From assembly GCF_002162355.1 (NCBI RefSeq), contig NZ_CP021434.1, positions 3,960,001 to 4,024,000 of the forward strand: a DNA stretch of 64,000 bases. Direction: 5' to 3'. The notes beneath the pieces were generated by a model. It saw only the letters and a program-made list of their open reading frames with translations. It did no database searches and was not told the DNA's origin. Positions 1-9,800 of this stretch are shown here, piece after piece. The translations under genes and the position numbers were made by a program. Position 1 is the first letter of the stretch; each line of letters begins with the position of its first letter. Origin of the DNA: Tumebacillus avium (GTDB lineage Bacteria; Bacillota; Bacilli; Tumebacillales; Tumebacillaceae).

Positions 1-3000
1 CTCGACGAGCAGAGCCGCCGTCTGGTGCAGGTCGACTTGCTGGCCGCTTATGAAGCGCTGGCGGGCGGCACAGCCTTGCCTGTGGTGAACTCGGCATCTT
101 TTAAAGACTATCTCGGCTGGCTGAACGCGCAGGACCGCTCGTCGGCCCGCGAGTTTTGGTCGAAGCACCTGGCTGGATTTGAAGCGGCGACCCCGCTGTT
201 GAACCAGCGCGAAGGAAAAGGGGAGTCGGGCATCCGCACCCATGTTTTCTCCGCCGACCTGTCCCGCGCGTTGGAAGGGCTGGCACAGGCGCAGGGCGTG
301 CAAGCGGAAACGCTGGTGCAGGCCGCTTTGGCGTTGCTGCTCAACCTGTACTCCCGTGAAGATCAGGTGACGTTTGGCGCCGGATTTGCCGGACGTCCGG
401 CGACACTGTCCGGCGCAGACGCGATGGTTGGGCGTTTTGCCAACACGCTGCCTGTGCATGTGGCAATCGACGGGGAAGCGGCGCTGGCCACGTTCCTCCA
501 GAACCTGCAGCAGCTGACGGCGACGATGGAAAGCTTTGCTGTGATTCCGCTGGCAGAAGTGCGCAACTACGCAGGTCTTGGCGAGAACCAGGAGCTGTTC
601 ACGAGCGCGGTCAACGTTTACTCGGGCGGCGCTTCGTCTTCGCACGGCCTGCGGGCGGAACTGACCGGCAAGCAGGAGGGAGCGGGCCTCGCGCTGACGC
701 TCGACGTGGAGACGGGCGAGACCTGGGTGGCCCGCGCCGCATATGCCGGTGACCGCTTGCAGGCGGAGACGGCAGAAGCATTGCTGACCCACCTCGAAAC
801 GGTGCTGGCCAGCATGACCCTGCAGCCGCAAGCGCGCATCTGCGACTTGAACGTGCTGCCGGCTGCTGAGCGCGAACCGCTGTTTGGCGCGTTTACGGCA
901 ACGAAGCTGAAAACTTACCCGCTCGACCGTCTGGCGCATCAAGTGATCGAAGACCAGACCGCGCAGACGCCGCAAAAGGTCGCCGCGATTTTTGAAGATC
1001 AAACGATCACCTACGGGGAACTGAACGCCCGGGCCAGCCGCCTGGCACACTTCCTGCGCGAACACGGTTTTGGCCGCGACGATCTGGCCGCTCTGTTCGC
1101 CGAGCGCGGCATCGACATGCTGACCGCGATCGTCGCCGTGATGAAGGCGGGCGGGGCGTATGTGCCGCTCGACTCCGCACACCCGGATGCACGCCTGGCC
1201 ACGATCATCGAGACCGCAGGGGCAAAAGTCATCCTGACGCAAGACCCGCTGCAGGAGCGCAGCCAAGGCCTGTCGGAAAACGCGCTGGTCTTCTCGCTGG
1301 ACGGACTGGACGGGCTGACCAACTACCCGGACACCAACCCTGAGTTCATCAATGAGGGACAGGATCTTGCCAACGTCTTCTTCACCTCCGGCTCAACCGG
1401 CTTGCCGAAGGGGGCGATGGTCGAACACGTCGGGATGCTCAACCACCTCTACGCGAAGATCGACCTGCTGGAAATGACCGACTCTTCAATCGTCGTGCAA
1501 AACGCGTCGCATTGCTTTGACATCTCCGTCTGGCAGTTCCTCGCGCCGCTGATGGTCGGCGGCACGGTGGTCATCTACGGCAATGACATCGCGATGGACC
1601 CGAACGCGCTCTTGGCGTCTGTTCAGCGCGACAATGTCACGATCCTCGAAATGGTGCCGGCGGTGATCGAAATGTTCCTGCACGCCGTCGCGGAAAATGC
1701 GCAAGCAGCGGCGCTGCCCGAACTGCGCTACATGCTGTCGACCGGGGAAGGTCTGCGCAGCGGCCTTTGCGAGCGCTGGCTGGACGCGTATCCGCACGTG
1801 AAAGCGGTCAACACCTACGGTGCGACCGAATGCTCGGACGACACTTCGCACAAAGTCGTCACCGCAGCGAACCGCGACGAGTGGGATCTCGACCGCGACT
1901 TCGTGACGCTGGGCACGCCGATCCCGAATTTTAACGTCTATGTGCTCGACAAGTGGAACCGCCCGGTGCCGATCGGCTGCACCGGCGAGATCTGCATGAC
2001 CGGCGTCGGCGTTGGCCGCGGCTACCTGAACGACCCGGAGCGCACCGCGCAGGCGTTTGTGCCAAACCCGTTTGCGGACGGCATGGGCGAGCGGATGTAC
2101 AAGACGGGCGACCTCGGGCGCTTCCTGCCGGACGGGCGACTGGAGTTCGTCACCCGCGCCGACTTCCAAGTCAAAGTGCGCGGTCACCGCATCGAGCTTG
2201 GCGAAGTGGAAGCGGCGATCCTCAGCCACCCGGCTGTGGAGCAGACCATCGCGATCGTCCGTCCGGACAGCGCAGGCCAGAACCGTATCCTTGCGTATGT
2301 CATCGTCTCCGAAGCACTTGACATGGACGCATGGCGCGAGTATCTGCATGACCGCCTGCCGGAGTACATGATCCCGGAGCACATTTTGACGCTCGACGCC
2401 TTCCCGCTCAACCGCAACGGCAAAGTCGACCGCAAAGCCCTCCCCGAGCCGGAAGCGGCAGAGCGCGGCGAACACGCTTTTGCTGCGCCGCGCAATGAGC
2501 TGGAACAGGCGCTGGCCGACATCTGGGGCGAGATTCTGGAGCGCGGGGACATCGGTATCGACGACAGCTTCTTCCACCTCGGCGGACACTCGCTGAAGAT
2601 GATCCAGATCCGCTCGCGGATCAAGCAGAAGCTCGGCCTCGACGTGCCGCTGAAAGTCCTGTTCGAAAATCTCACCTTGCGCGACCTCGCGCCGCACGTT
2701 GGGCTCTTGCAAGGGGACGATGGCGTTTCGCAAACGATCCCGGTTCTGCCGGACGCTGACGCCTACCCGATGTCGCACGCCCAGCGCCGCCTGTACTTCA
2801 TCCAGCGCCTGACGCCGGAGAACACGGCGTATAACATGCTGGAAGCGCATGAAGTGGCGGGCGAGTTAAACGTTGCTGCGCTCGTGCGCGCCTTCCAGAC
2901 GATCATCGACCGCCATGCGGTGCTGCGCACCACCTTTACGATGCAAGACGGCGAGCCGGTGCAGAAGATCGCCTCCGCGTACCAGCTGAACGTGCCGCTC

Positions 3001-6000
3001 GAAGACCTCTCCGGGCTGCCGGAAGCGCAGCGCGAAGCAGAGCTGCATGCGCGCATTCTCACCGAGCAGGATCTGCCGTTCGACCTCGAACAAGGCCCGG
3101 TGTTCCGCCTGCGCCTGCTGAAGCTGGCCGAACAGCGTCATGTCCTCTTGATCTCCAAGCACCACATCGTGACCGACTTCTGGTCGTGGGGCGTGCTGCA
3201 TCAGGAGTTCAACGCGCTGTACACCGCGTATGCGAACGGGGAGGACAGCCCGCTTGCACCGCTGCCGATCCAATACCGCGACTATGCGAGCTGGCAGAAC
3301 GACCGCCTGCACACCGGCAAGCTGGCCGAAGCGGAAGCGTACTGGACAGGGCAGCTGTCGGGCGATCTGCCTGTGCTCGACCTGCCGACCGACCACCCGC
3401 GTCCGGCTCTGCAGCAGTTCGAAGGCCATAACATCCGCCGTTTGCTCGACGGAGAGTTGTCCAGCCGGATCAACGCGCTGGGCGCACAGCACGAAGCGAC
3501 TTTGTTTATGGTGCTGCTTGGTGCGCTCGGCACGTTCCTGTCCCGCATGAGCGGCCAGCAGGACATCGTGATCGGCACCCCGGAAGCGGGCCGCAACGTG
3601 ATGGAGCTGGAAGAGCTGATCGGCTTCTTCATCAACACCTTGCCGCTGCGCCTCGACCTGTCGGGCAACCCGGCGTTTGGCGAGATGCTGGAACGGGCGA
3701 AAAAAGTCGCTCTGGACGCGTACGCGCACCACGAGTATCCGTTCGACAAGCTCGTCGAGCTGGCCAAGCAGGAGCGCGACTTGAGCCGTTCGCCGCTGTT
3801 CTCCGTGATGTTCCAAGTGGTGCGCAAGCCGGATGAGGCGGAGACGGGAGGCTTGAGCCTGTCGCCGGTGCCGATGAGCGCGACGACGACGGCGTTTGAT
3901 CTCGCGGTGACGTTTGTCGAGCGCGAAGACGGCCTGCAGTTGAACTTTGACTACCGCACCGACCTGTTCGAACAGTCGACGATGGAACGCTGGATGGGGC
4001 ATTTCGAGACCCTGCTCCGCGCGATCGTCGAGCACCCGGAGCAGCAGCTGTCCCAGCTGCAACTGCTCACCGCCGAAGATCTGGCGCCGGTGCTGGGCGC
4101 GTGGAACACGATCACCGCCGAGCCCGATCCCATGCTGCGCATTCACCACCTGTTCGAAGCGCAGGTCGACCGCACGCCGGATGCGACCGCCGTCGTGTTT
4201 GAACAGGAAGCTCTGACCTACCGCGAGCTGAATGCCCGCGCGAACCGACTGGCCCGCCACCTGCAAGCGTTAGGCGCAGGGCCGGAGCAACTGGTCGGCC
4301 TCTGCCTGGAGCGCAACCTCGACCTCGTCACGGCGCTCTTGGCCGTGCTGAAGTCTGGCAGCGCGTTTGTGCCGCTCGACCCGGCGTATCCGCAGGAGCG
4401 TCTGGCCTTGATCCTTGAAGACACGAACATGCCGCTGCTGGTCACCAGCGCGACACTGACCGCGACCTTGCCGCCGCATAGCGCACAGACGGTGCTGATC
4501 GACGCCGATCGTGACAAATGGGCCGGGGAAGCGGACACCAATGTGCCGTCGCTGGTCCGTCCGGACAGCCTGGCTTACCTGATCTACACCTCAGGCTCCA
4601 CGGGCCGTCCGAAAGCGGTCATGGTCGAGCATCGCCATCTGATCGCGACGCTTCTGGCCAGCCAGCAGCACTTCGCGTTCGCGCAGAATGATGTGTTCCC
4701 ATGGATCGCGTCGTACGCGTTTGACATCGCGTATTTCGAACTGTTCAACCCGCTGATCGCCGGCGGTCAGGCGGTCGTGCTGTCCAAAGAGCATCTGCTC
4801 GACCTGCCGGGCCTCGTCCGCGATCTGGAAGGCTACACGCTGATCCACGCCGTGCCGAGCCTGATGCGCCAGATCGTCGAGATGATCGCAAGTCAGGAGA
4901 TCGACACGTCCCGTTTCGACGGGCTGCGCATGATCTTCACCGGCGGCGACGCCGTTCCGCCGGAGTTGCTCAACAGCTTGCAGGACACGTTCAAAAACGC
5001 CGAAGTCCGCGTGCTGTACGGGCCGACCGAAGCGGCGATCATCTGTGCGCAGTACCCGGTGCCGCGCGATGCGAAGATCGAGCGCTACATGATCGGCTCC
5101 TCGATGCACCACGCCAAGATCCGCATGTACGATGCGCACGGCAACCTCGTGCCGACCGGCGTGCCGGGCGAGCTGTACATCGGCGGCTGCGGCGTGTCCC
5201 GCGGCTACTACGGCCGCCCGGAGCTGACTCAGGCGCAGTTTGTCGTCATCGACGGCGAGCGCTGGTACAAATCGGGCGACCTTGCCCGCTACATGGCTGA
5301 CGGCACGATCGACTTCCTCGGCCGCATCGACAACCAGGTGAAGATCCGCGGCTTCCGCATCGAGCTGGGCGAGATCGAAGCGGCGCTGGGCAAACACCCG
5401 GCCGTCTCCGAAGTCGTCGTGCTCGCCCGCGAGATCCATGCCGGTGACAAGCAGCTCGTCGCCTATGTATCGCCGAAAGAAAATGCGGCGCTGTCGACAG
5501 CCGAACTGCGCAGCGCTCTGCAGGCCCACCTGCCGGAGCATATGGTGCCGTCCTTCTTCGTAATGCTCGATACCATGCCGACGACGCCGACCGGCAAGAT
5601 CGACCGCAAGCAACTGCCGCTCCCGACGCAAACAGCAGGGGAGAGCACGTACGCCGCACCGCGCGACGGCGTAGAGCTGGCGGTAGCGCACGTGTTCGAA
5701 GAGGTGCTTGGCGTCCACGGCGTTGGCCTGTACGACAACTTCTTTGAGATCGGCGGGCACTCGCTGAAAGCGGTGGCGCTGATCGAAGCGATCCGCAAGC
5801 GTTTTGATGTGTCCTTGCCGCTGACGGCGCTGTTCCAGTCGCCGACCGTCGCCAACCTGAGCAGCATCCTGCGCGGCGAAGGCGATGCGGGCAGCAAAGG
5901 CGTGCTCGTACTCTTGCAAAAAGGGGACGACACGCGCCCGCCGTTGTTCCTGCTTCCTCCGCAAGGCGGCGGCGTGATGAGCTATCTGCCGCTGGTCAAA

Positions 6001-6732
6001 GGGCTGGCAGGCGAAACGGTCTACGGCCTGCAATCGGCAGGTTATGAGTCGGACGAAACGCCGTTCTCCTCGATGGAGGAGATCTCCGAGCGCTTCCTCG
6101 CGGAAATCCGCTCGGTGCAGCCCCAAGGGCCGTATCGTCTGGCCGGATGGTCGTTTGGCGGCGTGGCCGCATACGATCTGGCGCTGCGTCTGGAAGGGCA
6201 GGGGCAGGAAGTCGAATTCCTCGGCCTGTTTGACGTCATGCCGATCGACCCGGACAACGGGGCGGAAAACGCACAGGCGCAGACCGAAGAGGTGGCGCTG
6301 ATCCACCAGGCGGCACAGCTCGACATGGATCTGTCGCTGCTGCAAGGCTTGACGGTGGAGGAAGGCCTCGACCTCGTCCTGCGCCGCGCCTATGAACTGA
6401 ACCGTCTGCCGGAAGGGACGACGCCGGAGTCGATGCGCCAAAAGATGCGCGTGATGATGAACAACGGCATCGCCGGGTTCTCCTACGTGCCGCCGGGCAC
6501 GGTGCAAGCCGACCTGACCTTGTTCCGCTGCTCGGTGGAGCCGCAGCAGCAAGAACTGGCGCATCCGCTCGTCGATCCGGAGCTATGGAGCCCGTACACC
6601 GCAGGCCAGGTAAACGTCATCCCGGTGCCGGGTGACCATCACAGCCTGTTCCAACCGCCTTATGTGCATGAATTGGCAGAGTTGATGAAACCGATTTTGC
6701 ATGCTGTAAAGCGGGAAGGGCAAAAAGTTTAA
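1..6732 (+). CDS. NRPS, 5'-truncated: C(partial)-A-T-C-A-T-TE
   Basis: The frame is open from base 1, so the gene begins upstream of the window. The visible protein starts inside a condensation domain, just after where HHxxxDG would lie. It continues A1 (FFTSGSTG near nt 1378), T1 (GGHSL, Ser codon nt 2590), C2 (from nt 2764), A2 (from about nt 4150; IYTSGSTG near 4580), T2 (Ser codon nt 5761) and a C-terminal type I thioesterase (GWSFGG, nucleophile Ser codon nt 6151; GDHHSL near nt 6631). It is therefore the last protein of an assembly line and releases the product. Codes read by eye are A1 DIWELTTDDK (no confident match) and A2 DIFHFGLIIK (nearest I recall are hydroxyphenylglycine or glycine types, not decisive). 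C2 has HHIVTDF in place of HHxxxDG. A2-T2-TE is closely similar to the end of the NRPS at 19621-30129. Confidence 0.95.
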   Translation, partial: LDEQSRRLVQVDLLAAYEALAGGTALPVVNSASFKDYLGWLNAQDRSSAREFWSKHLAGFEAATPLLNQREGKGESGIRTHVFSADLSRALEGLAQAQGVQAETLVQAALALLLNLYSREDQVTFGAGFAGRPATLSGADAMVGRFANTLPVHVAIDGEAALATFLQNLQQLTATMESFAVIPLAEVRNYAGLGENQELFTSAVNVYSGGASSSHGLRAELTGKQEGAGLALTLDVETGETWVARAAYAGDRLQAETAEALLTHLETVLASMTLQPQARICDLNVLPAAEREPLFGAFTATKLKTYPLDRLAHQVIEDQTAQTPQKVAAIFEDQTITYGELNARASRLAHFLREHGFGRDDLAALFAERGIDMLTAIVAVMKAGGAYVPLDSAHPDARLATIIETAGAKVILTQDPLQERSQGLSENALVFSLDGLDGLTNYPDTNPEFINEGQDLANVFFTSGSTGLPKGAMVEHVGMLNHLYAKIDLLEMTDSSIVVQNASHCFDISVWQFLAPLMVGGTVVIYGNDIAMDPNALLASVQRDNVTILEMVPAVIEMFLHAVAENAQAAALPELRYMLSTGEGLRSGLCERWLDAYPHVKAVNTYGATECSDDTSHKVVTAANRDEWDLDRDFVTLGTPIPNFNVYVLDKWNRPVPIGCTGEICMTGVGVGRGYLNDPERTAQAFVPNPFADGMGERMYKTGDLGRFLPDGRLEFVTRADFQVKVRGHRIELGEVEAAILSHPAVEQTIAIVRPDSAGQNRILAYVIVSEALDMDAWREYLHDRLPEYMIPEHILTLDAFPLNRNGKVDRKALPEPEAAERGEHAFAAPRNELEQALADIWGEILERGDIGIDDSFFHLGGHSLKMIQIRSRIKQKLGLDVPLKVLFENLTLRDLAPHVGLLQGDDGVSQTIPVLPDADAYPMSHAQRRLYFIQRLTPENTAYNMLEAHEVAGELNVAALVRAFQTIIDRHAVLRTTFTMQDGEPVQKIASAYQLNVPLEDLSGLPEAQREAELHARILTEQDLPFDLEQGPVFRLRLLKLAEQRHVLLISKHHIVTDFWSWGVLHQEFNALYTAYANGEDSPLAPLPIQYRDYASWQNDRLHTGKLAEAEAYWTGQLSGDLPVLDLPTDHPRPALQQFEGHNIRRLLDGELSSRINALGAQHEATLFMVLLGALGTFLSRMSGQQDIVIGTPEAGRNVMELEELIGFFINTLPLRLDLSGNPAFGEMLERAKKVALDAYAHHEYPFDKLVELAKQERDLSRSPLFSVMFQVVRKPDEAETGGLSLSPVPMSATTTAFDLAVTFVEREDGLQLNFDYRTDLFEQSTMERWMGHFETLLRAIVEHPEQQLSQLQLLTAEDLAPVLGAWNTITAEPDPMLRIHHLFEAQVDRTPDATAVVFEQEALTYRELNARANRLARHLQALGAGPEQLVGLCLERNLDLVTALLAVLKSGSAFVPLDPAYPQERLALILEDTNMPLLVTSATLTATLPPHSAQTVLIDADRDKWAGEADTNVPSLVRPDSLAYLIYTSGSTGRPKAVMVEHRHLIATLLASQQHFAFAQNDVFPWIASYAFDIAYFELFNPLIAGGQAVVLSKEHLLDLPGLVRDLEGYTLIHAVPSLMRQIVEMIASQEIDTSRFDGLRMIFTGGDAVPPELLNSLQDTFKNAEVRVLYGPTEAAIICAQYPVPRDAKIERYMIGSSMHHAKIRMYDAHGNLVPTGVPGELYIGGCGVSRGYYGRPELTQAQFVVIDGERWYKSGDLARYMADGTIDFLGRIDNQVKIRGFRIELGEIEAALGKHPAVSEVVVLAREIHAGDKQLVAYVSPKENAALSTAELRSALQAHLPEHMVPSFFVMLDTMPTTPTGKIDRKQLPLPTQTAGESTYAAPRDGVELAVAHVFEEVLGVHGVGLYDNFFEIGGHSLKAVALIEAIRKRFDVSLPLTALFQSPTVANLSSILRGEGDAGSKGVLVLLQKGDDTRPPLFLLPPQGGGVMSYLPLVKGLAGETVYGLQSAGYESDETPFSSMEEISERFLAEIRSVQPQGPYRLAGWSFGGVAAYDLALRLEGQGQEVEFLGLFDVMPIDPDNGAENAQAQTEEVALIHQAAQLDMDLSLLQGLTVEEGLDLVLRRAYELNRLPEGTTPESMRQKMRVMMNNGIAGFSYVPPGTVQADLTLFRCSVEPQQQELAHPLVDPELWSPYTAGQVNVIPVPGDHHSLFQPPYVHELAELMKPILHAVKREGQKV
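4150..6700 (+). repeat. Paralogous A-T-TE segment, copy 1
   Basis: This terminal A-T-TE module closely resembles the one at 27550-30100 in protein and DNA. Shared blocks include AFVPLDPAYPQERLALILED, LFLLPPQGGGVMSYLPLV, QAAQLDMDLSLLQGL and GDHHSLF. The C domains just upstream differ (HHIVTDF here, HHIIVDG in the other copy), so similarity drops near the C-A junction. This points to duplication or gene conversion of a releasing module. Boundaries are approximate. Confidence 0.75.
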
Positions 6733-6756
6733 TTGTAATTACGAACACTGAGGAAT

Positions 6757-6790
6757 AGAGTCACCTTTTTAGAGGGTGGCTCTTTTTTTA
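6757..6790 (+). terminator. Rho-independent terminator after NRPS 1
   Basis: The stem AGAGTCACC / GGTGGCTCT has one G-T wobble and is followed by a run of T. It starts 25 bases after the stop codon at 6732 and separates the first NRPS from the next transcription unit. Confidence 0.85.
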
Positions 6791-6799
6791 TTTTTATCG

Positions 6800-6828
6800 G
6801 ATACAAAAATATCAAAACTAGTTATAAT
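6800..6828 (+). promoter_or_regulatory. Candidate promoter for the heptamodular NRPS operon
   Basis: A perfect -10 TATAAT lies at 6823-6828 in the AT-rich gap between the terminator and the next gene. A weak -35 (GATACA, 6800-6805) sits 17 bases upstream. The gene start at 6886 has GGAGG at 6872-6876. The -10 is good and the -35 poor, so an activator or another sigma factor is possible. Confidence 0.4.
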
Positions 6829-6885
6829 TGTTATATGTAATTCTTCTTCTTTTACAATCAGTTAATCAAGTGGAGGTTCCCCACC

Positions 6886-9800
6886 ATGAGTGAGAAAACG
6901 AAAGAAGTTTGGCAGCAGCAGTTGCAAAACGAATGGAATGAGACGAAAGCAGATTATCCGCGGGACCGCACCATACCGGAACAATTTGTGGAACAGGCGA
7001 TTCAGACACCTGATCGGGTCGCCGCTGTGTGTAACGGAGAAGAGATCACCTACGCACAACTGAACCGGCGTGCCAATGCCTTGGCCCATTATCTGCGCAA
7101 ACTGGGCGTCGGCCCGGATGTGCTGGTCGGCATTTGCATCGAGCGCTCGCTGGAGATGCTCATCGGTCTCCTGGGCATTCTAAAAGCGGGCGGTGCCTAT
7201 CTGCCGCTCGATTTGGCCTATCCGGAGGAACGGCTGCGCTTTATGATCGACGACACAAAGATCAAGGTCCTGATCACTCGTGAAGCGATGCTGGCTCAAT
7301 TGCCCGAATTTTCGGGGAAGACCGTCTTGATCGACCGCGATGCGGAGTCGATTTCGGCAGAAGATCATCGCGATCCGGAACCGCTGGTCGGGCCGGAGAA
7401 TTTGGCGTATATCAACTACACGTCGGGCTCGACCGGCACGCCGAAGGGTGTCTGCACCCCGCACCGCGCTGTGTTGCGTTTGGTGATCAACAGCGATTAT
7501 GTGTCTTATGGCCCGAATGAAATTTTGATGCAAAATGCGCCGATCTCGTTTGACGCGGCGACATTTGAAATTTGGGGAAGTTTGCTCAACGGCGCGAAAC
7601 TGGTCATCTGCCCGCCGCACAAGCTGGCTTTGGCTGAGCTTGGCGAGGTGATTCGAGGATATGGCGTCACGATCGCTTTTTTGACAACGGGGCTGTTCAA
7701 CCAGCTGGTGGAATACCAGCTGCAGGATCTGCAGTCGCTGCGTCAATTGCTGACCGGCGGGGAAGCGATGTCGCTGCCCCATGCGCGGCGCGTTTTGGCG
7801 GAGCTGCCAGCCTGCCGCTTGAGCAATATCTACGGGCCGACCGAAAGCACGACGTTTGCGACGGTCTATCCGATCTTCGAACTTGCCGCCGACGCCGTGG
7901 CCGTGCCGATCGGCCGTCCGATCGCCAACACGACCGCGTATGTGCTCGATGAGACGCGAAAGCTCTGTCCGGCAGGCGTTCCGGGCGAGTTGTGCATCGG
8001 AGGGGAAGGCTTGGCGCGGGGCTATTGGAACCGCCCGGAACTGACCGCAGAGAAGTTCATCACGCATCCGTTATCGGACGATGCCAAGGAGCGGCTGTAC
8101 CGAACGGGCGACTTGGTGCGCCGCTTGCCGGACGGGAATCTCGAGTTCATGGGCCGCATCGACAACCAGGTCAAGATTCGCGGATTTCGGATCGAATTGG
8201 ATGAGATCACAGAAGTGCTGCGTCGGCACGGCGAGGTGCAGGATGCGGTGGTGATCGACCGGGTAGATGAGGCGGGAGAGAAACAGCTTGTGGCCTATCT
8301 CGTGCCTAAGTCGGATCACGCGCCGCCGCTGACGGCGATACGCAGCCATCTGCGCTCGACGCTGCCCGATTATATGCTGCCTGCCCACTTCGTCTGGCTG
8401 CCCGCTTTGCCGCTCAACCCGAACGGAAAAGTAGACCGCCGCGCGCTGCCCGCTCCGCTGCGAGATGCAGAGTCGTCAGGCTACAGTGCGCCGCGCACGC
8501 AGACCGAAGAGATCGTGGCCGATGTGTTTGCCCGGATGACAGGCGCCGGGCGTTTCGGGCTCTGTGACAACTTTTTCGAAGTGGGTGGACATTCGCTGCA
8601 AGCGATGAGGGCTGTTTCCCGTCTGGGCGAGATCTTCCAAGCGGAATTGTCGCTGCAACTGCTCTTTGATCATCCGACCGTTCAAGAGTTTGCGGAGCAG
8701 GTTGACACGCTGCGGCAGATGGGCTCCATCAGACAGCTGCAGCCGATCACACCGCTTGCCAAACACCGTCCGCAGCCGTTGTCGTTTGCCCAGCAGCGAC
8801 TGTGGTTCCTCGATCGCTTGCAGCCGAACAGCACCGCATACAGCTTGCCGTACGCCATGCAGCTGCGCGGGCAGTTGAACGAAGCGGCGCTGGAGCGGAG
8901 TTTGCAGGAGATCGTCTGTCGTCATGACGCGCTGCGCACCGTGTTCGCAGATGGGGAGGCAGGGCCGGTGCAGGTGCTGGCGGAAGCGGTGAAGAGTCCT
9001 TTGCGCCGATCTGATTTGGCTCATTTCCCGCAAACCGAGCGCTGGAACGAAGCGTGGCGTTTGGCAGAAGAGGAAGCCCAAACGCCGTTTGACTTGACGC
9101 ACGGCCCGCTGTTCCGGGCGCATTTGATCTCCGTGGATGAACAGGAGCACATGCTCGTGCTGAATCTGCACCACATCGTGTCGGACGGCTGGTCGATGGG
9201 CGTTGTTGCCGGGGAACTGGCGGCGCTTTATGCTGCCTTTTTAGATGGCGTTGCGGCGGAACTGCCGGAGATGACGGTGCAGTATGCCGATTATGCTGTC
9301 TGGCAGCGCGAATGGCTGCAAGGCGAAGTGCTGGAGCAGCAACTGGCTTATTGGCGCGGGAAACTGGGCGGGGAGCTGCCCGTTTTGCAACTGCCGTCCG
9401 ACCGGCCGCGCGCGGCGACACCTGCAAGACGCGGCAGTTCGTACGCTTGCGAGTTGCCAAAAGGGCTGGCTGAGAGCCTGAAAGCGCTGAGCCGCCAAGA
9501 AGGCGCCACGTTGTACATGACGCTGCTTGCCGCTTACCAAACGCTGCTCGGCCGTTATTCCGGGCAGGACGACTTCCTGATCGGGTCGCCGATCGCCGGA
9601 CGCACCCGCAGTGAGCTTGAGCCGCTGATCGGCTTTTTTGTCAACATGCTGATGATGCGCGCCGATCTGTCCGGCGAACCGATGTTCACCGAGCTGCTCG
9701 GGCGAGTGCGCCAAGCGGCGCTGGGAGCGTATGCGCACCAGGACGTGCCGTTCGAAAAATTGGTCGAAGCTTTGCAGCCGGATCGCAGTCCGGGTGCTCT

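Noticed and set aside
2866-4266. Long minus-strand frames opposite the NRPS genes (also 1486-2850, 4591-6564, 13432-15474, 31909-34446, 37500-40979 and others)
   Set aside because: They lie opposite strongly conserved NRPS/PKS domains, have Arg/His/Gln-rich sequence without motifs, and arise from the GC-rich third codon position of the real genes.
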